Shown here: one piece after another, positions 25,960-32,800 of the stretch
How the letters are laid out: every line of letters starts with the position of its first letter
How positions within the stretch are numbered: position 1 is the stretch's first letter
Assembly: GCA_902476875.1 (NCBI GenBank)
Contig: CABSFC010000012.1
Location: 1 to 40,497 of the forward strand
From: an uncultured Oscillibacter sp.
Lineage (GTDB): Bacteria > Bacillota > Clostridia > Oscillospirales > Oscillospiraceae
DNA: 40,497 bases
Direction: 5' to 3'
Translations under genes and position numbers: made by a program
The notes under the pieces: generated by a model
The model's database searches: none
The model's input: the letters and a program-made list of their open reading frames with translations, nothing else
Told to the model about the DNA's origin: nothing

Positions 25960-26009
25960 ATTTTAAAATGCCGCGCCGACGGCATCCAAAATTCTTTCTT
26001 TATCTTTTC

Positions 26010-26039
26010 TTTACACTTATGATATGATATGATCATACT
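26010..26039 (+). promoter_or_regulatory. candidate iclR promoter with ATATG repeats
   Basis: TTTACA (26010-26015) and CATACT (26034-26039) are 18 bp apart. The spacer holds three tandem copies of a 5-bp ATATG unit. The -10 assignment is tentative. Confidence 0.4.
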
Positions 26040-26105
26040 ATTTCCTCAATTGTTTGTCAAGTCCTTTCATAAAACTCATTTTATTGGCAGAGGAGTTTGT
26101 GCATT

Positions 26106-26870
26106 ATGGCAAAAGAGCAGGTATCCAGCATCCTTCGGGCCATGGAAATCTTGGAATGCTTCATGGACACTACCACAGAATGGACCTTAAAAAACTTGGT
26201 GGACAGACTACATATGCCAACAACGACTGTTTACCGGCAGCTTTCCACCTTGACAGAGCGGGAATATCTGATCCAGGACCCCATTCGAAAAAGCTACCGG
26301 GTGGGTCCGCGACTTTTGGTGCTTGCCAGCACGATTCTCAGTCATTCAGATCTGCGCGCGATTGCCAGGCCGGAGCTGGAAAAGCTGTCTGAGAACGTGA
26401 AAGAGACCATCAATCTCAGCCTTTTGCTGGATCGGGAGATTTTTTATCTGGACAAGGTCGAAACGCTGCGTTCCATCGTCTGCAACACAAGAATCGGCAA
26501 CCGCGTTCCCGCGCACGCCACCAGCTGCGGCAAAATTATGATGGCCTACAAAGACGAGACCTTTCTCAACGCCTATTGTCAGGCGCTCCCCGGTATGCCG
26601 CGCCTGACGGAGAAAACCATTTCTTCTCCCGATCAGCTGCGGGATGAACTCATTCGCGCCCGGATATCAGGATATGCTGTCGATAATGAAGAAATTGAAT
26701 CCGGGCTGATCTGTGTGGGCGCGCCCATTTTCGGAATGGATCACACGGCCTCCGCCGCGGTCAGCATTGCGGGGCCCTCCTTCCGGATGCGCGCGGAACT
26801 CGACACCATGATCCGAGAAGTCAAGCTGACAGCTTCGAATATCTCCCGTCTGCTGGGCGGAGGTCTGTAA
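26106..26870 (+). CDS. IclR family transcriptional regulator
   Basis: A 254-residue regulator. The winged helix-turn-helix lies at residues 6-70 (SSILRAMEILECF, then TLKNLVDRLHMPTTTVYRQLSTL and the wing YRVGPRLL). The C-terminal effector domain has RIGNRVPAHATSCGKIMMAY and SGYAVDNEEIESGLICVGAPIF, the conserved ligand pocket. I start at the ATG at 26106 with GAGGAG 10 nt upstream; the TTG at 26097 is too close to that site. It is divergent from the TRAP-dehydrogenase-nifJ genes, so it very likely controls them in response to the imported acid or a product. Confidence 0.95.
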   Translation: MAKEQVSSILRAMEILECFMDTTTEWTLKNLVDRLHMPTTTVYRQLSTLTEREYLIQDPIRKSYRVGPRLLVLASTILSHSDLRAIARPELEKLSENVKETINLSLLLDREIFYLDKVETLRSIVCNTRIGNRVPAHATSCGKIMMAYKDETFLNAYCQALPGMPRLTEKTISSPDQLRDELIRARISGYAVDNEEIESGLICVGAPIFGMDHTASAAVSIAGPSFRMRAELDTMIREVKLTASNISRLLGGGL

Positions 26871-26877
26871 AGCAAAG

Positions 26878-26919
26878 GGAAAAGTCTGGATTTCCCCACT
26901 TTCATCCAGCCTTTTCCCC
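26878..26919. terminator. convergent iclR/pyk terminator
   Basis: GGGAAAAG-T-CTGGAT pairs with ATCCAG-C-CTTTTCCC around a 12-nt loop, placed between the convergent iclR and pyk stops. T-runs are embedded in the arms rather than trailing, so efficiency is uncertain. Confidence 0.5.
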
Positions 26920-26962
26920 CGCGGTTTGAATATGGCGCCGGTTGTAGCCAGACGCTTCACAC

Positions 26963-28702
26963 TCACTGCGGCAGCGTCTGGACCACGCCCCGAGCGCAGT
27001 CCACGGACACCATCGTGCCGTCCGTCAGGCGGCGGGTGGCCCCGGCGGCGCCCACGATGACCGGCTTATCCAGGGTCAATCCCACGGTGGCGGTGTGGCT
27101 CTCGGCGCTGGCCTCCTCGCTGATGACCGCGGCGGCCTGGCGGATATAGGGCAGCAGGTCGTTGGTGGTGTAGGGCACCACCAGCACGTCGCCGGGGTGG
27201 AATTTCTCCGCCACGTCGTCCAGGGTACGGCAGACGCACAGCGGCCCGGTGGTCTTCTTGTCGCCCACGCCGATGGCGTTCAGCAGCGACCCGCCTACCT
27301 GCTGGACGCGGATCATGTTGGTGGTTCCGGCCACGCCCACGGGCACGCCGGCGGTGACCACCACCAGGTCGCCCTGCTTCACAAGGCCCGCCTCCTCCGC
27401 CGCCCGGATGGCGAACTCCACCAGCTCGTCGGTGTTGCTGGCGTAGGGCATGGTGATGGGCTCCACGCCCCAGTACAGGGCCATCTGCCGCTGCACCTGG
27501 GGGTCCAGCAGCAATGCCACCACCGTGGTCTGGGGGCGGAAGCGGCTGACCATCTGGGCGGTGACGCCCCGCTGGCTGACGGTCAGGATGGCGTCGGCCC
27601 CCACGTCCAGGGCCGTGGTGCAGGCGGCGTGGGCCGTGGCGGCGGTGATGGACATCTTGGCCTGCTTCGCCCGCCGCACAGGCGCGCCGCTCTCGATGTT
27701 GGCCTCGGTCCGCAGGGCGATGGCGTCCATGGTGCGGACGGCCTCCACCGGGTACTTGCCCGCCGCCGTCTCGCCGGAGAGCATGATGGCGCTGGTCCCG
27801 TCGTAGATGGCGTTGGCCACGTCCGTGATCTCCGCCCGGGTGGGGCGGGGATTTTCGATCATGGAGTCCAGCATCTGGGTGGCGGTGATGACCGGCTTGC
27901 CGCAGGCCACGCACTGGGCGATCATGTTCTTCTGGATGACGGGGATCTCCGTGAAGTCGATCTCCACGCCCAGGTCGCCGCGGGCCACCATGACGCCGTC
28001 CGCCACAGCCAGGATGTCCGCCAGGTTGCTGATGCCCTCCTGGTTTTCGATCTTGGCGATGATGCGGATATTGGAATTCTGCTGATCCAGCAGGTTGCGC
28101 AGCTCCCGCACGTCGGCGGCGGTGCGGACGAAGCTGGCGGCGATATAGTCAAAGCCCTGCTCCGCGCCGAAGATCACGTCGTCCCGGTCCCGCTGGCTCA
28201 TGTAGGGCATGGACAGGCGGACGTCGGGGACGTTGACGCCCTTGTTGTTCTTCATGACGCCGTCGTTCTCCACCCGGCAGCGGATGGAGGAAGCCGTGGT
28301 CTCCAGCACGGTCAGGCGGACCAGGCCGTCGTCCAGCAGGATGGTGTCGCCGGCCTTCACGTCGGCGGGCAGCTCCGCGTAGGTGATGGCGCAGCGGGTC
28401 TCGTCCCCCACGATGTCCTCCGTGGTCAGGGTGAACTCCTGGCCGGTTTTCAGCTCCACGGAGCCGTTTTCAAAACGCTTCAGCCGGACCTCCGGGCCCT
28501 TGGTGTCCAGCATCGCGGCTACCGGCAGATGCAGCTCCTCCCGCAGGGCCTTCAGCTGGTCCAGCCGGGCCTTGTGCTCATCGTGGCTGCCGTGGGAGAA
28601 GTTGAAGCGGGCCACGTTCATGCCCGCGAGCATCATCTCCCGCAAAACGCCCTCCCGGTCCGTGGCCGGACCCAGGGTGCAGACGATCTTGGTTTTTCTC
28701 AT
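26963..28702 (-). CDS. pyk: pyruvate kinase with C-terminal PEP-utiliser domain
   Basis: A 579-residue glycolytic enzyme converting PEP and ADP to pyruvate and ATP. MRKTKIVCTLGPA opens the barrel, NFSHGSHDEH binds ATP, and DTKGPEVR, KIENQEGI and MVARGDLGVEI follow in order. The extra C-terminal domain (about 485-579, EEASAESHTATVG and PVIVGA) is the PEP-utiliser mobile-domain-like extension common in Bacillus and Clostridia. The ATG at 28702 with AAAGGTGG upstream is chosen; the longer frame has no site. It supplies pyruvate, the NifJ substrate. Confidence 0.97.
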   Translation of the reverse strand: MRKTKIVCTLGPATDREGVLREMMLAGMNVARFNFSHGSHDEHKARLDQLKALREELHLPVAAMLDTKGPEVRLKRFENGSVELKTGQEFTLTTEDIVGDETRCAITYAELPADVKAGDTILLDDGLVRLTVLETTASSIRCRVENDGVMKNNKGVNVPDVRLSMPYMSQRDRDDVIFGAEQGFDYIAASFVRTAADVRELRNLLDQQNSNIRIIAKIENQEGISNLADILAVADGVMVARGDLGVEIDFTEIPVIQKNMIAQCVACGKPVITATQMLDSMIENPRPTRAEITDVANAIYDGTSAIMLSGETAAGKYPVEAVRTMDAIALRTEANIESGAPVRRAKQAKMSITAATAHAACTTALDVGADAILTVSQRGVTAQMVSRFRPQTTVVALLLDPQVQRQMALYWGVEPITMPYASNTDELVEFAIRAAEEAGLVKQGDLVVVTAGVPVGVAGTTNMIRVQQVGGSLLNAIGVGDKKTTGPLCVCRTLDDVAEKFHPGDVLVVPYTTNDLLPYIRQAAAVISEEASAESHTATVGLTLDKPVIVGAAGATRRLTDGTMVSVDCARGVVQTLPQ

Positions 28703-28828
28703 AATTGTTTCCACCTTTCCCGCCTTGGCAGACAAAGGGCTCCATCCGCAGAAGCGGCGGCGCGCACAGCTGGCAGACCGTTGAACTTTGCCTGTGTTTG
28801 GCCGAAGTAATCGTTTTTTCGCAGCAAT

Positions 28829-28856
28829 ATTGTACCATAGCTTTGAGAGATGTAAA
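28829..28856 (-). promoter_or_regulatory. pyk promoter
   Basis: On the minus strand TTTACA (28851-28856) and TACAAT (28829-28834) are separated by 16 bp, giving a leader of about 120 nt. Confidence 0.7.
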
Positions 28857-28869
28857 GTAAAAAGTTTGC

Positions 28870-28879
28870 AAAGCGCTTT
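28870..28879. promoter_or_regulatory. cre-like palindrome between pyk and marR
   Basis: AAAGCGCTTT is a perfect 10-bp palindrome that matches the centre of the CcpA catabolite-responsive element. It lies 13 bp upstream of the pyk -35, where an activating cre would sit, and 19 bp before the marR -35. No CcpA gene is in the window, so this is an inference. Confidence 0.4.
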
Positions 28880-28898
28880 AAAATCTGTCGGAAAGCAC

Positions 28899-28927
28899 TT
28901 GACATTCAAACTCTCATCATATATATT
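28899..28927 (+). promoter_or_regulatory. marR promoter
   Basis: A perfect TTGACA (28899-28904) and TATATT (28922-28927) are 17 bp apart; an operator-like palindrome starts 1 bp downstream of the -10. Confidence 0.8.
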
Positions 28928-28928
28928 A

Positions 28929-28941
28929 CTAATAAAGTTAG
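28929..28941. promoter_or_regulatory. MarR operator candidate 1
   Basis: CTAATAAAGTTAG is a near-perfect inverted repeat centred on AAA, at the expected transcription start of marR. The same word with one change occurs in front of the downstream hydrolase gene, which argues for autoregulation plus control of the neighbour. Confidence 0.65.
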
Positions 28942-28964
28942 GAATCTTATTAGGAGGTGACAGC

Positions 28965-29390
28965 GTGGATTATTATGAATTGGCCAACCAGCTTATTGAT
29001 TTGCGTGCGAAAGCGCCGCGAACCAAAATAGATCGTTCAATTTCTCAAATAGGTCAGGGAGAGATCTTCGTTTTAAATTATTTATCGGCAAATGGAGATC
29101 ACGCCTATCCCAAAGACATAAGCAAAGCACTCAAACTGACGACCGCAAGGATCGCCGCTATTCTTAAATCGCTCGAAGCGCAAGAGTTGATCACCAAAAC
29201 GAAAGATCCCTTTGATAACCGCCAGACGATCATAAAATTGACCAAGAAGGGCATCGCTTCTGTTGAAGAACGCAGGGCGGCATTACTTCGATCCACCGCT
29301 AAAATATTGGAGGCGTTGGGGGAAGATGACGCAAAGGCCTATGTCCGGATCCAAGAAAAACTCATAAATTTAGAAAACATTTGGAAATAA
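28965..29390 (+). CDS. MarR family transcriptional regulator
   Basis: A 141-residue winged-helix regulator initiated at GTG 28965 with an ideal AGGAGGTGA 5 nt upstream. The DNA-binding part has GEIFVLNYLSANGDHAYPKDISKAL, then LTTARIAAILKSLEAQELITK and the wing KDPFDNRQTIIKLTKKG. The N- and C-terminal helices form the dimer region. Codon use is visibly more AT-rich than in pyk, asnB or the rest of the window, suggesting recent acquisition with the following hydrolase. The ligand is unknown. Confidence 0.92.
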   Translation: MDYYELANQLIDLRAKAPRTKIDRSISQIGQGEIFVLNYLSANGDHAYPKDISKALKLTTARIAAILKSLEAQELITKTKDPFDNRQTIIKLTKKGIASVEERRAALLRSTAKILEALGEDDAKAYVRIQEKLINLENIWK

Positions 29391-29420
29391 GTCCACAAAT
29401 TATGCTGTGGACTTATATTT
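29389..29420 (+). terminator. hairpin after marR
   Basis: AAGTCCACA (29389-29397) and TGTGGACTT (29406-29414) form a 9-bp stem starting at the marR stop and followed by ATATTTC. It is a weak or partial terminator. Confidence 0.55.
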
Positions 29421-29426
29421 CAGGTA

Positions 29427-29449
29427 AAAAGCTAATAAAATTAGCTTTT
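29427..29449. promoter_or_regulatory. MarR operator candidate 2
   Basis: A perfect 10-3-10 inverted repeat, AAAAGCTAAT and ATTAGCTTTT around AAA. Its core CTAATAAAATTAG differs by one base from the palindrome upstream of marR. It lies 34 bp before the hydrolase start, so the same regulator probably binds both. Confidence 0.7.
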
Positions 29450-29483
29450 ATATTAGTAAATAAATCAAAGAGGAGATCCCGTT

Positions 29484-30164
29484 ATGTTGGAAGGAACTGA
29501 GAGACTGACCAATTTATATCCTGGTATTTTAGAGCTCCAGGATCAGATCAGAAAGACTTATTCCGAGCAAAATAAAACCGCCAAAAAAGGACAAATCGTT
29601 TTTGTCGGCTCCTCTCTGATGGAGATCTTTCCGATCGAAACGCTGCAAAAGGGCCTTTCCCTGGACAAATGGATCTATAACCGAGGTGTCCGCGCAACGA
29701 CCACACAGGATGTATTGGACCATATAGATACTCTGATTTTCGATTTGCAGCCAAGCAAAATTTTCATCAACATAGGAAGCAATGATATCGGTTTTTGTGT
29801 GCCGGAGCAGGTATTCTTGGGAAATTATGATGAAATATTGCGGAAGATCAGTGAAAAGCTGCCTGACACGGCAGTGTATGTCATGGCTTATTATCCAGTA
29901 AACACGGTGGATGACTTTGGGGAAAGCAAGGAGGATCACGATTCCCTCTTCCAAACCAGAAATAATGATATTTTTGAATCCGCCAGCAAAAAAGTTAAAA
30001 AACTGGCAGAAAAATATGGTTATCAATTCATCAACGTCAATCGCGGCCTAACTGACGAGGCGGGAAACCTGCGAAAGGAGTTAACATTTGACGGAGCACA
30101 TATGTTTCCAGCGGGATATGAAATTGTATTAGAAAATCTTAAAGAATATTTGATCGATGCATAG
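29484..30164 (+). CDS. SGNH/GDSL-type hydrolase
   Basis: A 226-residue alpha/beta hydrolase of the SGNH group (esterase, lipase or acetylhydrolase-like). Block I is VGSSLME with nucleophile Ser44, block II has the Gly of YNRGVRA, block III is GSND (98-101) and block V is DGAH with Asp203 and His206. No signal peptide is present, so it acts in the cytosol. The family often removes acetyl groups from sugars or platelet-activating-factor-like lipids; the substrate here is unknown. AGAGGAG precedes the ATG. It shares low GC and operator sequence with the MarR gene. Confidence 0.9.
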   Translation: MLEGTERLTNLYPGILELQDQIRKTYSEQNKTAKKGQIVFVGSSLMEIFPIETLQKGLSLDKWIYNRGVRATTTQDVLDHIDTLIFDLQPSKIFINIGSNDIGFCVPEQVFLGNYDEILRKISEKLPDTAVYVMAYYPVNTVDDFGESKEDHDSLFQTRNNDIFESASKKVKKLAEKYGYQFINVNRGLTDEAGNLRKELTFDGAHMFPAGYEIVLENLKEYLIDA

Positions 30165-30182
30165 ACAAACCGGCGGCGCAGC

Positions 30183-30213
30183 AAAAAAGCCGGAGACGGC
30201 AACCGTCTCCGGC
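30183..30213 (-). terminator. terminator of the HIT protein gene
   Basis: On the minus strand GCCGGAGACGG and CCGTCTCCGGC with a 3-nt loop are followed by TTTTTT. It lies 13 bp after the HIT stop. Confidence 0.92.
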
Positions 30214-30225
30214 TTGAAGGTATGC

Positions 30226-30648
30226 TCAGATGCCCAGCTTGGCCCGCAGGGCGGCGATCATCTCCTGATACTCGCCATCGGTCAGGTGCACCGGCTCGGG
30301 GTTGGTGATCTGGAAGTTTCCGCCGAACTCAAAGCCGCCCTCGTACTTGGGGACGATGTGGAAGTGCAGGTGGGGGTTGGCGTCGCCGAAGGAGGCCAGG
30401 TTCAGCTTGGTGCAGCCCCACAGCTCCTTCACCGCGCCGGAGGCCCGGGCAAGGTCCTCGGCAAAGTCCGCGATCTGCCGGGGCGCGCACTCGCACAGCT
30501 CCTTCTTGTGGTCCTTCAGTGCCAGAACGCAGCGGCCCTTGTGAGCCTGGTCCTTGAAGAGATAGAGAACACCGGCCTTCATCTCGCCGACCTTGAACAT
30601 AATGGCCTCCCGGCCCTCGTGATGCTCGTCACAGTAAAAACAGCCCAT
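30226..30648 (-). CDS. HIT family nucleotide hydrolase/transferase
   Basis: A 140-residue histidine-triad protein. The catalytic triad HLHFHIV (93-99) is intact and follows NPHLH. The N-terminal CFYCDEHH may bind zinc, as in some family members. HIT proteins cleave or transfer nucleoside phosphoramidates or dinucleotides; the natural substrate here is unknown. The ATG at 30648 is chosen with AGGAGG 10 nt upstream. It is divergent from asparagine synthase and monocistronic. Confidence 0.93.
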   Translation of the reverse strand: MGCFYCDEHHEGREAIMFKVGEMKAGVLYLFKDQAHKGRCVLALKDHKKELCECAPRQIADFAEDLARASGAVKELWGCTKLNLASFGDANPHLHFHIVPKYEGGFEFGGNFQITNPEPVHLTDGEYQEMIAALRAKLGI

Positions 30649-30739
30649 GGGTACATATCCTCCTGTCAAAATCCGGGATTTTTCCCGTTTTTCATACCAT
30701 ACAACGATTGGCGGCTCCCGTCAAGGGGGTGACCGGGAA

Positions 30740-30780
30740 CCTCTGCCTCTCCTTCCGCATACACTGCGAGAGAGCAGAGG
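30740..30780 (+). other. long leader hairpin before asnB
   Basis: CCTCTGC-CTCTC pairs with GAGAG-A-GCAGAGG, and CGCA/TGCG extends the stem towards the loop. It lies 50 bp before the asnB start and has no T-run. I do not recognise a T-box or other known leader. Function is unassigned. Confidence 0.5.
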
Positions 30781-30829
30781 AGCGCGCGGACGGCGTGGGC
30801 TCCCCTGTACCTTGAAGGAGGTGTTCCCC

Positions 30830-32665
30830 ATGTGCGGCATTGCCGGGATGATCGGATATGACCAGGATCTGCGGGGGCAGGCGGAGACCCTGAAGGAGAT
30901 GCAGGCGGTCCTGCGGCGGCGGGGGCCGGATCAGGAGGGGCTGTACGTATCGCCCCATGCGGGGCTGGCCCACACCCGTCTGTGCGTCATCGACCCGGAA
31001 AACGGGCGCCAGCCCATGACCGCCCGCCGGGAGGGCCGGACCTGCGCCCTGGTGTACAACGGCGAGCTCTATAACACCGAGGACCTCCGCCGGGAGCTGG
31101 CGGCGGCTGGCTGGGGCTTTTCCGGCCACTCGGACACCGAGGTGCTGCTGAAGGCGTACTTAGAGTGGGGCGGGGACTGCGTGGAGAAGTTCAATGGCAT
31201 CTTCGCCTTCGCCGTCTGGGAGGCGGAAACGGAGACGCTGTTTCTGGCCCGGGACCGGATGGGGGTAAAGCCCCTGTTCTTCGCCCTGACGCCGGGGGGC
31301 GGGCTGGTGTTCGCGTCGGAACTCAAGGCCCTGCTGCGCCACCCGGCGGTGCCGGCGGAGGTGGACGAGGACGGCGTTGCCGAGCTGGTGCTGATCGGGC
31401 CGGGACGGACGCCGGGGCAGGGGGTGTTCCGGAATGTCCGGGAGCTGCTGCCGGGGCAGTGCGGGACGTTCGGCCGGGACGGTCTGCGGCTGCGGAAATA
31501 CTGGACCCTGACCGCCCGCCCCCACACGGAGAGCGAGGCGGACACCGTGGCCCACGTCCGGTATCTGGTGGAGGACGCCATCCGGCGGCAGCTGGTCAGC
31601 GACGTGCCCATCGGCGCCTTCCTCTCTGGCGGACTGGACTCCAGCGTCATCTCCAGCGTAGCGGCAAAGGCCCTGGCGGAGCGGGGCGAGCGGCTCCGTA
31701 CCTTCTCCGTGGACTACCGGGACAACGACCGTTATTTCACGGCGGGCAAGTTCCAGCCCTCCGCCGACGGGCCGTACATCCGGGAGATGGCGGACTACCT
31801 TGGCACCGTCCACACCAACGTGGTGCTGGAGCCGCCCCAGGTGGCGGAGGCGCTGTACGCCGCGGCGGAGGCCCGGGACCTGCCGGGGATGGCGGACGTG
31901 GACTCCTCGTTGCTGCTGTTCTGCGGGGCGGTGCGGAAGGACGTGACCGTGGCGGTGTCCGGCGAGTGCGCCGACGAGATCTTCGGCGGCTACCCCTGGT
32001 TCCGGGACCCCGCCGTGAAGCCGGAGAACGGCTTCCCCTGGGCCCAGTCCACCGCTTGGCGGGCCTCCTTCCTGCAAGAGGAGTACGCCCGGCGGCTGGA
32101 TGCGGAGGACATCGTCCGCCAGCGGTACCGGGCGACGTTGCGGCAGGCGGACTGCCTGGACGGCGACTCGGCGGAGCAGAAGCGGGTCCGGCGGCTGATG
32201 CGGCTGAACATGGACTGGTTCATGCAGACCCTGCTGGACCGGAAGGACCGCATGAGCATGTGGAACGCCCTGGAGGTCCGGGTGCCCTTCTGCGACTGGC
32301 GCATCGCGGAGTATCTCTACAACGTGCCGCCGGAACTGCGGGAGCTGGGCGGCCAGGAAAAGGGATTGCTGCGCTCCGCCGCGGCGGATCTACTGCCGGA
32401 CCATGTGCTGCACCGGAAGAAAAGTCCCTATCCCAAGACCGTGCACCCCGCCTACCTGCGTCTGGTGTCCATGCGGCTGGAGCGTATTCTGGAGGAGGGG
32501 ACCTCCCCTCTGTTCCAGCTGGTGCGGCGGGAGGCGCTGGAGGGGCTGCTGTCTCATGCCGACCCGCAGCCCTGGTACGGCCAGCTGATGACCGCGCCCC
32601 AGACCATCGCCTACTTTTTGCAGCTGGATCACTGGCTGCGGGCGTACGGCGTGCGGCTGGTGTAG
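30830..32665 (+). CDS. asnB: asparagine synthase (glutamine-hydrolysing)
   Basis: A 611-residue enzyme forming asparagine from aspartate, glutamine and ATP. MCGIAGMIG exposes the N-terminal Cys nucleophile of the glutaminase domain (about 1-200), with RRRGPDQEG, YNGELYN and FNGIFAFA motifs. The synthase domain carries the PP-loop SGGLDSS near residue 266 and ECADEIFGGYPWF. GAAGGAGG lies before the ATG at 30830. Length fits the AsnB/AsnO group of Firmicutes. It ends with TAG and is followed by its own spacer rather than an operon partner. Confidence 0.96.
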   Translation: MCGIAGMIGYDQDLRGQAETLKEMQAVLRRRGPDQEGLYVSPHAGLAHTRLCVIDPENGRQPMTARREGRTCALVYNGELYNTEDLRRELAAAGWGFSGHSDTEVLLKAYLEWGGDCVEKFNGIFAFAVWEAETETLFLARDRMGVKPLFFALTPGGGLVFASELKALLRHPAVPAEVDEDGVAELVLIGPGRTPGQGVFRNVRELLPGQCGTFGRDGLRLRKYWTLTARPHTESEADTVAHVRYLVEDAIRRQLVSDVPIGAFLSGGLDSSVISSVAAKALAERGERLRTFSVDYRDNDRYFTAGKFQPSADGPYIREMADYLGTVHTNVVLEPPQVAEALYAAAEARDLPGMADVDSSLLLFCGAVRKDVTVAVSGECADEIFGGYPWFRDPAVKPENGFPWAQSTAWRASFLQEEYARRLDAEDIVRQRYRATLRQADCLDGDSAEQKRVRRLMRLNMDWFMQTLLDRKDRMSMWNALEVRVPFCDWRIAEYLYNVPPELRELGGQEKGLLRSAAADLLPDHVLHRKKSPYPKTVHPAYLRLVSMRLERILEEGTSPLFQLVRREALEGLLSHADPQPWYGQLMTAPQTIAYFLQLDHWLRAYGVRLV

Positions 32666-32695
32666 CGCGGAACGGAGGGCGGATTTGTTTCCGCC

Positions 32696-32769
32696 GTAAA
32701 TGTTTCCCTTGTTTACCGCAAATTTTCCGTAAACTTTTTCTTGCCCTCTCTCCCCTTTCCCCCTATAAT
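32696..32769 (+). promoter_or_regulatory. DUF1576 gene promoter with upstream GTAAA repeats
   Basis: TTGCCC (32741-32746) and a perfect TATAAT (32764-32769) are 17 bp apart. Just upstream are GTAAA (32696-32700), its inverse GTTTAC (32711-32716) and GTAAAC (32729-32734), spaced so that both neighbouring pairs form inverted repeats. That looks like a regulator site. Confidence 0.65.
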
Positions 32770-32800
32770 GAGAACATAAGCCGACAAAGGGGGACGCGCG

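Noticed and set aside
27095..28810. 571-residue plus-strand frame opposite pyk
   Set aside because: Shadow of pyk with biased composition and no motifs.
30670..30829. T-box leader upstream of asnB
   Set aside because: No T-box consensus or specifier-loop arrangement found; only a simple long hairpin is visible.
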